DNA of 64,000 nt, taken from Marsupella aquatica (taxonomy: Eukaryota; Marchantiophyta). The stretch lies in assembly GCA_973895155.1 (NCBI GenBank), contig OZ316892.1, positions 25,730,001 through 25,794,000 on the forward strand. The letters are read 5' to 3'. The position numbers were made by a program, and so were the translations under genes. The notes under the pieces were generated by a model. It was not told where the DNA came from. It ran no database searches and saw only the letters and a program-made list of their open reading frames with translations. Below, one piece after another: positions 46,560-55,625 of the stretch; the stretch's first letter is position 1; each line of letters begins with the position of its first letter.

Positions 46560-47115
46560 CTACTTTGACGATCGTACTTGCTTGCTTGCTACTATTTGAC
46601 GCCCAAATCTATCACGCATGGCACACCTAGAGTCGATCTGGTAGCGGTCATAGACGAGGAAGCACCTGATCTGCCCGTTTAGCTTTTCAGCTATAAAATT
46701 CATGTTCTGAGCTCCGTGAATGGCGATAAGCTCTTTGAGTATTTTGTCCTCCAGAGCTCGCCATGCCCTCGCAGATAAGGTTTGGAGCCACTGCTGAGAT
46801 CCAGCTCCAACTTCCCAGCCGAATACTAGCTCAGTATTGTCGTCATTTGTCTCGACGTTGTCCATACTCATCTCTCCTTCTGTGTCCGCATCGACGACTT
46901 GACGCACATGTTTTTTGGATGCATCGTTAGAGTAACCGCGAGTACAGGTCTCCAATGATTGCACTTGCCATGATTGACCACCTTACATGATCTCCATCCA
47001 TGGGCTGGACCCCAGGAAAAAAATCATGTAACTTGACTTCTGTCGTCCCCCACACACCCGCACAAATCTGGTTCTCTATTACATGCCTTGGTGTCCCGTT
47101 GGCTGGTTCCTGCAA
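46560..47115 (-). CDS. Unknown minus-strand ORF(s) in the nested transposon
   Basis: Two overlapping minus-strand frames, 47115-46927 (62 codons) and 46964-46560 (134 codons), lie between the tandem array and the plus-strand genes. The longer is Asp/Glu-rich early (DADTEGEMSMDNVETNDDN) and has LEDKILKELIAIHG and FLVYDRYQIDSR later. I recognise no family. The two frames may be one protein split by a frameshift or a short intron, transcribed divergently from the transposase side. Either could also be chance. Confidence 0.35.
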
Positions 47116-47619
47116 TTTTCTTTAAGTCATCTAGAAGAGAAGACTTCTTTAAGTGTTTACTCAGCCAGGGGGGACCACAGCCTCCAGCCATACTGGGTGG
47201 CGGGCCTGGTCAAGACGTGGATGACGCTCGTGCTTGATTTTAAATTCTCTTTTGTTTCTCAAGCTTCTGGGCAAGGGCATTACCATTCTGGATTCTGAAC
47301 TTGATCCTATTCAGGTTAGCTATTCAGGTCTGTTGAGCGATTGGGTTATTATTTTATTGCTGTAGTAACATGCATGGCCAATTGGTTGTCTTCATGTAAT
47401 GGGAAGTTTTTGAAACTTAGAAATTGAATGGTGGTTTCAATTTTGTTCACAGGTTGCAAAAGGAATTGTAGAGGTTGTCATCAGCGCTTGCAGCAGTGAG
47501 CACCAACACTTGCGGTGAAGCAGTTTGCTAGAACACATAGTGTACCTAGTGAATTGTAAGTTGCCTGTCATTGCACGTCTAATCGTCTGGCCATTCACCG
47601 AGTATAAAAAAATAGTGCC

Positions 47620-48018
47620 ATGGCTATATTGGGCATTACATTAGAAGCGAATTATGAGAAGCTCCTTCTGCAGCATCCAGATGAATGCTGCTGGTGTGAA
47701 CCTTGTGTCAAGTGCAGGGTTGGTGATGGGAATTTTGAATGGTTCCATTGCTTCTGCTTGAAAATGCGTGGAAGGCTTGTTACTAGGACATACATGGGAA
47801 AGCATGGCAAAGTTGTCACACGTCGTTGGAAGTGCTCTTGTATAAGGCCAACCATTTGGCCTCAAAATGAGTGTCTTTTACGCAAGATTGTCATCCCGGA
47901 CACGCTTGACATTGTAGTCCCTGATAGTATTCCACATTCAACTGAGCTTGATATTGTAGCCCCAGATAGTATATCAGATCAAGCTAAGGTTACAACCCAT
48001 GGATGCTTGACATTGTAG
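47620..48018 (+). CDS. Cys-rich hypothetical protein of the nested transposon
   Basis: 132 codons starting at an ATG in good context (TGCCATGGC). The first half is rich in Cys and Trp (CCWCEPCVKC, WFHCFCLK, WKCSC) and resembles a small zinc-binding domain, but I cannot name it. The tail repeats LDIVVPDSI / LDIVAPDSI, and the DNA word GACATTGTAGTCC recurs a third time just at the stop. It may be an exon spliced to the PHD-finger ORF 317 bp downstream, because a TTGCAG acceptor precedes that ORF. That is unproven. Confidence 0.5.
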   Translation: MAILGITLEANYEKLLLQHPDECCWCEPCVKCRVGDGNFEWFHCFCLKMRGRLVTRTYMGKHGKVVTRRWKCSCIRPTIWPQNECLLRKIVIPDTLDIVVPDSIPHSTELDIVAPDSISDQAKVTTHGCLTL

Positions 48019-48334
48019 TCCTTGATAGTACATGGATGCGTTGTTCATATATGACTAGGCCTTTGTTTGCAAGGCTGCAATTGTACCATCCATGATATAT
48101 GAGAATATTTTTCATTCCCATTATGTGGCAAAGTTTTGCAAGCTGGCATTGTATTTATGTATGTCTTGGTTGGTGGGTGTTCAGGTTGCACTGTGTAGTT
48201 GACTTCATCTGGGAGGGAGGTTTGCAGATCATTGGAGCAGGTGCTATGATTAACCTTATCTTTGTCTATGGATTGCTCACTATCATCATGTCCCCCTCAT
48301 ATGTGATGTGCTTTGTGATGATTGCAGTTGAACC

Positions 48335-49009
48335 ATGCCGACAAGGACTTCAAACATAAAGAAAGCAACACAGTCCTCTGACAGAGGAGCCTCTTTGGAA
48401 GAGGTATTGCGTATTCCGTTGTTCTCTGAGCAAGAGATTCTACAAACTAGCCCTCATGTTTGTGCAATTTGTGAGCATGGTGGGAAGTTGGTAATTTGTG
48501 ATGGGCCATGTCACAGGCAATTTCATTATGTGGTTGGAGATGAAGCCCCTAATGACTCTTGCCCCTGTGTAGTCCTTCCCCTCCATCATGGAGGGAAGCC
48601 ATGGTTTTGCCCAAATTGTAACCAGGACCAGGCCATGTGTTATGGGTGCCGCACTGTGGGACCGTCACCTACAATTGTGCGAAAATGCTCTGATCGTTTT
48701 TGTGTACGATTTTATTGCTTTGGGTGTTTGGTAGCTGATGCAAAGTCCTGCCCACTGCATACATGTGTGACATGTTATCAGAGTCTTGAGGGTCAGATGG
48801 TCAAGAACATGGTACAATGTCTACGATGTCCAAATGCCTGGCATACAGATTGTCTCCAGATGATCAAAAGCAAAGGGTTCGCTCATGATAGGGACATCTG
48901 GGACCATGAAGCACATGGACAACAGCGACAGATGTTTTATTGCCCCCGTCATCCTATTGATCCACACCTCAAGACTCCAATCAGGGACCACATTTCATGG
49001 CTCCAATGA
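48335..49009 (+). CDS. Tandem PHD-finger protein, EDM2-like, carried by the transposon
   Basis: 224 codons; an in-frame stop lies just before the ATG region (TGAACCATG). Cys/His ligands follow PHD order: CAICEHGGKLVICDG-C-FH, then a WFCPNC close, CYGC with FYCFGC, CPLHTCVTC, and LRCPNAWHTDCL with YCPRHP at the end. This chain of PHD, extended PHD and a C5HCH-type module resembles the plant chromatin reader EDM2 and, more distantly, NSD-type proteins. EDM2 itself is far longer, so this is a stand-alone reader module. It lies about 500 bp upstream of the transposase start, same strand. It might read histone marks at target sites or at the element. No nuclear-import signal beyond basic residues near the start is evident. 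Confidence 0.8.
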   Translation: MPTRTSNIKKATQSSDRGASLEEVLRIPLFSEQEILQTSPHVCAICEHGGKLVICDGPCHRQFHYVVGDEAPNDSCPCVVLPLHHGGKPWFCPNCNQDQAMCYGCRTVGPSPTIVRKCSDRFCVRFYCFGCLVADAKSCPLHTCVTCYQSLEGQMVKNMVQCLRCPNAWHTDCLQMIKSKGFAHDRDIWDHEAHGQQRQMFYCPRHPIDPHLKTPIRDHISWLQ

Positions 49010-49504
49010 TCTGAATAATGAACAAACCTATTACTTAGGTTTCAACGTCTTAGTGGGGTATGAGCAAGGCACATACTTAAGGTGCATCATGGGTGGTAGT
49101 ACCCAATTTTATTAGTGTTGACATTTTGTCATAATTAAGGTCACTAATAGTGCTGCATTTTGATGAGCAGAAGCACTAAACTTCGGGAATTGTTAGAAAA
49201 GCAGGCGAAAAGGATATTTTGTCCAAAGATATTTTATCCAACTTTAGCGGTATATCATGATTTTCACTGAATACATTTGCATGTATGATGGATTGCATTA
49301 TAAAGTGTTTTGGCCTATTAGCACTTCTATTGTTAAATGTATGCTGACATTATGTACATTACATGAGAATGTGTATGTTGTCATTGCATCTCTTGAAGAT
49401 CCTAATGTGTTTCCCTTGTGTGTATTTCAAATGTATTTGTGCAGGTCTTTCTGTTATCAACTCCAAAAGCAATGGTGCTATGCATGTTCTAGATTTGTAT
49501 TGCA

Positions 49505-52500
49505 ATGGCAGCCCCTAAACCCAACTCTGTTAAATTAATACGCAAAGTTGGGGATGACAAGGCTGATTTACCAATTTGTGTTTTGTCATTCAAAGAAGGA
49601 CACACCCTACATGATTTTAGGGCTCGTATTGCCTCTACTCTAGACTTTGACTTTGATTTTTGGGATGAGAGACTTCCTGGTCGAGTGAAACTTGTACATG
49701 AGAAATTAATTGATCTGTCTGAGCTGGATGGAAGAGTTATTGTTGTACAACAAGAACTTGGAGATGGTGGGAGGATCCCACCAGTACCCTGTCATCCTTG
49801 CACTCCTGCATCATTGGGTCCAAATACTGGGACACCACAACTGGGGCCAACGGCACTAGCACCCTCCCCTGTAAGGGCTTCTTTTGAGTCACAATTGATG
49901 GGAGTAATAGGACTCGAGCTATTGCTCAGGCTATGTTCCAATTTGGGGGCCGTCAAGTTGCTCATTGTTTTGCACGAAACTTGACAGCCCCTAGCCTTGT
50001 GACCCTAAAACGTGATAGAGCAAAACTCACACCTTTTCGAACCGGGTTACGGAAGGAAACCTTTCAGGAGATTGCTAGAGTGTTGTCTGCTGCAAAGCAC
50101 TCATTGGGCATTGAGGGGGATGTGCCTGTTATCTTTGCTGAGGATGAAACAAGGATCAAAGAACGCCCTAGGTAATTGGAACTGGACATTTTTCCAATTG
50201 TTTTTTTAATGACTTTACAAGTAGCACTTGGCTGGAATTGCTGTGATATTGAAAAATTGCATGTCTGTGTTTCAGGTGGGAGGCAAAGTATGATACTCTC
50301 ATTGGTTTCTGTGGACCTTCAGAGCAGCATGTATGCTCCTATGGTTTGGAAATTCTAGTTGGTGAAGGTGATGAGGGGTATGATAAAATTGTAAGTACAT
50401 TTGAACAATGCCCCAAGTGCATGTATGCCCGAGTTGTGATTGTGAATCCTCTGCATGAGTCCTTACCTAAATTGGCTGTGTGTGCACTTCCAACTTGTAA
50501 TAAGTTCACAGCTTCTTGGGTACGAGAGCATTGGGTCCAGTTAAAGGCTTTTTGGGATGAATATTGTAGAGCTATGGTAGGCCCTTTGCTTGGACATGCT
50601 AGTGATGGTGATGCACGTCGCCGAAAGCTGATGCTGGAAGATTACAGAGGGCAGAATGGATCATACCCAAGGTACGGAGTTGGGTGGGAAGGGTGGACAT
50701 ACTCTGTTTCAATTCTACCAAATGGAGATTTGTATGGCTTTGGTGACCAAGACCAACCTCATAATGGGAAAAAGATGATAAACCCCTTAGACAGAGTGTC
50801 TTCTTTACTGGTGCTAGGAGATCAACATGCATCTTTATCTTATGTAGCTAATGTCTACAATCATTATCCAATTCATGAACATGGCATGGCTTGGGATGAT
50901 GTGAATAGGACTGACCGGCAGAATTGGGCAGGTCCACAACGAATAGCAGCAAGAAGAGTGCAGCAATGTCTGAAAGATATGTATGAGAGGAGAGATGTAC
51001 AACATGAACGAAGTTTAGGAACTCAGTTGTACTTGGAGATTTGTGCAGATTACTTAGATATTTTCTTTTCTCCAGTTCATGATTTGAGGTCCCGTATTGT
51101 GTTAGCATCCAAGGTTTCATTCTTTCTACGTTTGTGGAGATTGTGGTTGAGGTTTGGTGACCATTCAGTGGGTGGGAACTTTGTAGCACACACTGAGAAA
51201 GACATGATGTCTATTCAAGCTTTTCATGATGTTAACATGTCATGTCATTTCATTGTGCTGTTAATTTGTGCCTTTCGAGATAAGTTCCCACATCTAGGTG
51301 TTCCCTTCCACTTGCTAGGTTCAGATTGTTGTGAGATTTTCTTCAGCAAGGTAGGAGGCATGAGTGGCCATGAGCGGAATTATGATTTTGGCTCTCTATT
51401 GGATAGTGCTGTTGGACTGAACCGGCTTGCTGCCCTAGAATATGGACCAGAAGGCTTGAAGATAGGTCGTTCACATAAGAAACAAGATCATGTATGGGGG
51501 AAGATTCATCCTATAGGGGAAGGGGAGGAAGCACCAAATCTACTTGACTATTCTCTCATTGAGACTAATGAATTAGTGGTTGCAGCCCTTAAAGAAGGTT
51601 TTGTTGCTGCTAAGGATCTTATGCATCAATTGCAGATGTCTCCACGAAGTTCCTTACCAGCAGCTAGAAAGAGATGGTGGACATGTCCTTGGGTTGTGGA
51701 AAGTGAGACCTGGCCACTAGAGGTGGTTCTGAAGGAAGCAATTGTTTGCAATGATTCTGAGGAGCAAGTAGAGCACCAACCACCAGACATAGGTCCTCGC
51801 CCAACTGGAGATTTTCATGAATTGGAAGATCCTGAGGATGATCTGAATAGAATAGATGCATGGTTAACAGAACCAGATCCCATTGTTGTTCCTGAGATGC
51901 ATTCAGATGATGTACACAGAGATGATATACAGTTTGATGTAGACCCCTCAGATGAGCTTGAGACATTAGGTCATGAAGTTCGGCATGTGTTTGGATCAGT
52001 TGTCCATGCTGTAACTAATGTACAGAATCGTACCAAGGTAGTGCCTACTGTTACTTATGAAGGCAAGGTGATTTACAAATCCACTCTGGTAAGCCAGTTG
52101 GTAGGAAATCCGCATTTGTCAAAAGATAGGCTGACAAGGGTGAAACAAGTGCTATACTATAGTACTGGCAAGAGAAAAGTGCAAGAAGTCAATCCTAACT
52201 CATGTTTTGTTGATGTTGGCACTGATTGTGCAATTGCATTTGAGTCTGATGATAGTCCTGCTCCAAGTACTAGATCTGGAAAAAGAAAGGGAGGAAAGAA
52301 TAAGGTTGTGGTGGAGGCAATCTCAGCAGGTAAGAAATATTTTTGGTTGGGTCGGATTGTCCAAATGAGACAGAAGTATGGCAGTAGGTGGGGCAATTGT
52401 CGGTCACCAATTGATTTGATGGATAGGCCAACTCCACTTGCAGGGCAATCAGGTAACATTTGTGAACTGTTGTTAAATTGGTATAGTCCTATTGGTAAGA

Positions 52501-52667
52501 GCAAAAGTGAATTCAGATATGATACCACTGATTTGAAATGGATGGATATTGAAATGGTCATTGCTAGTGTTAGTTTAACCATGAAAGAAGGGGTTATGGA
52601 TCGTATCTATGTGTTGGATCCAATAGATAGACGTGCTTTGGATCAGTATCTTCAAACAATGGTATGA
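49505..52667 (+). CDS. P-element-like transposase with one frameshift
   Basis: The coding parts are 49505 to about 49890, about 49890-50171 in another frame, and 50276-52667, with a clean 104-bp GT-AG intron at 50172-50275. Length is about 1,020 aa. Residues 1-90 look ubiquitin-like (LSFKEGHTLHDFRARI, GRVIVVQ). Then come AEDETRIK with W-x-x-K-x-D-T-L-I-G-F-C-G (Asp about 213), HASDGDARRR (Asp about 333), DQDQPHNGKK, and SDCCEIFFSKVGG (Glu about 576). The order and the roughly 240-residue gap before Glu match P transposases (D230, D303, E531 in Drosophila P). No THAP domain is seen. The C-terminus has a basic stretch and a WLGRIVQM...LLNWYSP domain like a chromatin-binding barrel. The shift at about 49,888-49,905 cannot be a normal intron (about 40 bp), so it is probably a mutation. 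Confidence 0.82.
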
Positions 52668-52680
52668 ATATCATGTTACT

Positions 52681-52760
52681 GTTTAGTTTTTGAGAGTCTG
52701 TATATATGTTTTATTTTGTTGTTTAGTTTTTGAGAGTCTGTATATATGTTTTATTTTGTT
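52681..52760. repeat. Perfect 40-bp tandem duplication after the transposase stop
   Basis: Two identical 40-bp copies (52681-52720, 52721-52760) beginning GTTTAGTTTTTGAGAGTCTG. Perfect identity means a very recent duplication or selection. They lie in the likely 3' untranslated region. Confidence 0.95.
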
Positions 52761-52793
52761 AATATTAGTGGGTGTAGTGGGATAGGATAGGGG

Positions 52794-52852
52794 GTGACGG
52801 ATTGGCAACTTGAGATCCTTTCTCAATTAGGGGTTCAATTCCCCTCCGTCAC
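52794..52852 (+). tRNA. tRNA-like fold lacking a D arm
   Basis: A 59-nt sequence forms a perfect 7-bp acceptor stem (GTGACGG with CCGTCAC), an anticodon-type arm TTGAG-ATCCTTT-CTCAA and a perfect T arm AGGGG-TTCAATT-CCCCT abutting the acceptor. The B box GGTTCAATTCC is at 52832-52842. Where a D arm should be there are only nine bases (ATTGGCAAC). The loop would present CCU, but base 37 is U, which is unusual. It is more likely a tRNA relic or pol III-type element than a working nuclear tRNA. Confidence 0.5.
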
Positions 52853-53299
52853 ATGTTACATCTCTCAACATAAGTTTTAAATGGAGTATGGATGGAGCAT
52901 GGGATTGGTGATCAATGGGTGGAATGGATTATTTATGTTGTGACCTTAAAGGCCATCCCACTTATGCACGTAAGGTTTATATTGGGATGACCTTTTAGGT
53001 ACACAATATAAATGATGCATTAAAATGATCAAAGTTTAAGGTCGACAAAGGTGCAAGAACTGTTGCAGGGCGTGCCATGTCTGACATACGACTTCACAAG
53101 GTACTGACATAGACTTATCTTTTCTTTCTAGGCATTTTATATTGATATGTGACACTTTACTTCACAAATTATAGGGGCAATACAATTTGGATTTTAGACT
53201 CTTAGAAGAAAGAAAGAGGGAGGAAAAAAAAATTTCAACTTAATAAGTATGGGGGTCTAGGCATGAAAACGTCGCAGGTGATGGGGGGGTCCTCCATAT

Positions 53300-53314
53300 A
53301 GTGAGACCCCCGAG
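53300..53314. repeat. Right terminal inverted repeat of the nested transposon
   Basis: AGTGAGACCCCCGAG, the exact complement of 45013-45027, followed at once by the second CTACTAAC (53315-53322). Confidence 0.95.
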
Positions 53315-53322
53315 CTACTAAC
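53315..53322. repeat. Right target-site duplication of the nested transposon (CTACTAAC)
   Basis: Exact copy of 45005-45012. Removing the element and one copy brings the two halves of the Copia pol region together. Confidence 0.95.
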
Positions 53323-55135
53323 AAAGTGCAATCTCCTCCTCTAGAGGATTTAAGAGGAGAGGATGTGTCAAATGAAAGAATATGTTGACACTACTGTAAG
53401 GCAAAGCACACTACAATCAGATCAGCCAGAGTCTTCAGTGCGAAGAGGAACTCGTAAATGTCAAGCCCGGGAAAGGTATGGAACTTGGCTTCCTTCTGAT
53501 CATGTGGATTTGGATGAAGAATCTATTGATGCATTGGTGACAGAAGATGGAGATCCATCCTCATTTCAAGAGGTCCTAGCTTCTATGGAGAAGCAACAAT
53601 GGCAGACGGCGATGCGCATGGAAATGAAATCACTTCATGATAACAAGACTTGGGAACTCACATGTCTACCTAGTGACAAGCAGGCTGTTGACAGCAAGTG
53701 GGTGTATAGGAAGAAAGATGGACCCACGGAGGATGCTGAGAAGATATTTAAGGCTCGGTTGGTAGCCAAGGGTTTTACTCAACAGAAAGGTATAGACTAC
53801 AATGAGGTTTTTTCACCCGTAGCAAAGTATTCAACAATACGTTTGCTATGTGCTCTTGTAGTTTTATTTGATCTAGTTTTAGATCAAATGGATGTTGTCA
53901 CGACATTCTTATATGGATCGTTGGATGAGATGATTTACATGAGGCAACCAGAGGGTTTTATGCAAAAGGGCAAGGAAAATTTGGTATGCAGGTTGTTAAA
54001 ATCCTTGTATGGATTAAAGCAGAGCCCAAGGCAGTGGAACAAGCGTTTTGATGAATTTTTGAAATCGCTTGGATTTGTGCAAAGCGTGTACAATCCATGT
54101 GTTTACATCAGGCGTGTAAACAACACAGGTTTTAAGCTTCATCCTTGTACTTTATGTGGATGACATGCTCATTGCAGCACAGGATAGGGGCAAAGTTGAT
54201 AAGCTTAAGGCCCAACTTAGTTCTGAGTTTAAGATGAAGGATTTGGGCACAGCCAAGAGGATCCTAGGCATGAAGATTGTCAGGGATGTTAACAAAGCCA
54301 AACTTTGGCTGACACAGAAAAGATATGCAGAGAAGGTACTCTCAAAATTCAACATGGCAGATGCTAAGGCTGTGAGTGTTCCTTTGGCAAGGCATTTCAA
54401 TATTTCTGCAGCATTTTGTCCATCGGATGTGACAGAAAAAGGTTTGATGTCCAAAGTTCCTTATGAAAGTGTTGTGGGTAGTTTAATGTATCTCATGGTA
54501 TGCACCCGACCAGACATAGCTTATGCCGTTAGCAAGGTAAGCAGATATATGGCAAATCCAGGAAAAGTTCATTGGGAAGCAGTGAAATGGATTTTGCGCT
54601 ACATCAGAGGTTCCACTAAGAAGGGTTTATTGTTTGATGCAAGTTCAAACAATATGAAAGTGCTTCAAGGTTATGTGGATGCAGACTACGCAGGTGATCT
54701 GGATAAGAGAAGATCGACAACTGGATATGTATTTACACTTGCTGGTGGATGCATTAGTTGGAAGTCTACTCTCCAAAAGTGTGTTGCAAAGTCTACTATG
54801 GATGCCGAGTATGTAGCGGCAACAGAAGCAGCATCAGAGACCATTTGGTGGAAAAAGCTTGTCACGGAGATGGGCTTATCACAAGATTGTGTCTATCTTC
54901 ATTGTGACAGTCAAAGTGCAATTTACACTGCCAAGAATCAGGTGATGGATGGCAGGGTAAAACACATTGATGTCCGCTATCATTTCATCCGACAGGCATT
55001 ATCGGATGATGAGTTTGAGCTTGTCAAGATTGATGGAAAGCTTAATCCAGCGGATGCTTTTACCAAAGTATTAGACTCCAATAGTTTTTCAAGGCATTGT
55101 AAATATAGAGTTAACCAAGAAAATGTCTCTATATG
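53323..55135 (+). pseudogene. Copia pol, 3' part: reverse transcriptase and RNase H
   Basis: The frame from 53363 carries RT motifs (SKWVYRKK, FKARLVAKGFTQQKGIDY, LDQMDVVTTFLYG, SLYGLKQSPRQW). The catalytic YVDDM lies in the next frame, because a shift occurs at about 54.13 kb. From 54156 the RT end and RNase H follow: VDADYAGD, MDAEYVAATEA, CDSQSA and DVRYHFIRQAL. The stop is at 55133-55135. The frame from the transposon junction (53323) does not match the RT frame either, so another shift lies near 53.37 kb. These shifts make this copy non-coding for a full polyprotein. Confidence 0.95.
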
Positions 55136-55285
55136 AGTACTCCATCCGATGGCTTATCGGCTACGGCTTAGTTCTAGTTAACCCTTGCATTAGGGGGAGG
55201 GTCTTTTGGCCCTACTGTCTTGAACTTCCCGCAGAGGAACTTGTAAGGAAAAGACAATGTTATGAACCCTCCCAAGACGTGAGTC

Positions 55286-55294
55286 AAGGGGGAG
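55286..55294 (+). promoter_or_regulatory. Copia polypurine tract
   Basis: AAGGGGGAG lies two bases before the 3' LTR and is the expected plus-strand primer. Confidence 0.9.
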
Positions 55295-55296
55295 TT

Positions 55297-55620
55297 TGTA
55301 GAGGTTAACTCAGTCTTGGGTTGAATTATGGTTAGTATATTAACTAGGGTTAGAGTAAACCCTAGTTGAAGAGATTGGTCCTTATCTCTTCAACTTGTAT
55401 GTGGTGAGAGAACACACAAGAGAGTTCTCAAGAGAGAACACAATGATACAGCAAGAGATGAGAGCTTGAAGAGATGGGAGCTATGGTGATGCTTGAGTAG
55501 ACACATAACCGTTAATAAAGTTTGGTCTTCTCGTGGACGTAGCCAACCTTGAAGCGAACCACGTAACTATTGAGCACGTGTATGTTTGGAGTGTATTTCC
55601 TGATCTGATTTCTCCCCACA
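55297..55620 (+). repeat. Copia 3' LTR
   Basis: 324 bp, direct copy of 41291-41614, with eight differences by my count, seven of them transitions. Confidence 0.97.
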
Positions 55621-55625
55621 AAAGG
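55621..55625. repeat. Right target-site duplication of the Copia element (AAAGG)
   Basis: Exact copy of 41286-41290. Confidence 0.95.

Larger units (their letters stand above)
45013..53314 (+). mobile_element. Nested 8.3-kb DNA transposon, P-superfamily-like
   Basis: The ends are perfect 15-bp inverted repeats, CTCGGGGGTCTCACT at 45013-45027 and its complement at 53300-53314, flanked by exact 8-bp duplications. It lies inside Copia pol, so it arrived after the Copia element. From left to right: subterminal tandem array, unknown minus-strand ORF, Cys-rich ORF, tandem PHD-finger ORF, large transposase, 40-bp duplication, tRNA-like fold. An 8-bp duplication fits P, hAT, KDZ or Novosib elements. 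The transposase motifs favour P (see its entry). Apart from one frameshift in the transposase the copy looks fresh. Confidence 0.93.
41291..55620 (+). mobile_element. Ty1/Copia LTR retrotransposon, interrupted by a nested DNA transposon
   Basis: The element has two 324-bp LTRs (TG...CA), a 5-bp AAAGG target duplication, a tRNA-iMet primer site, gag, protease, integrase, reverse transcriptase and RNase H in Copia order, and a polypurine tract before the 3' LTR. Without the 8,302-bp nested insertion and one 8-bp duplicate it is about 6 kb. By eye the LTRs differ at 8 of 324 sites, so the insertion is fairly young. Coding is already broken by shifts at about 43.54, 53.37 and 54.13 kb and by the nested element, so this copy is not autonomous. 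Confidence 0.97.

Noticed and set aside
50848-51189. 113-codon minus-strand frame, and others at 51664-51966 and 52157-52582
   Set aside because: All are antisense to the long transposase exon.
45013-53314. Assignment of the nested element to KDZ (Kyakuja-Dileera-Zisupton) or hAT
   Set aside because: The 8-bp duplication allows it, but I do not see KDZ-type motifs or a hAT dimerisation tail. The motif order DET..K, SDGD, DQD..HN and E-I-F-F fits P better. A profile search would decide.
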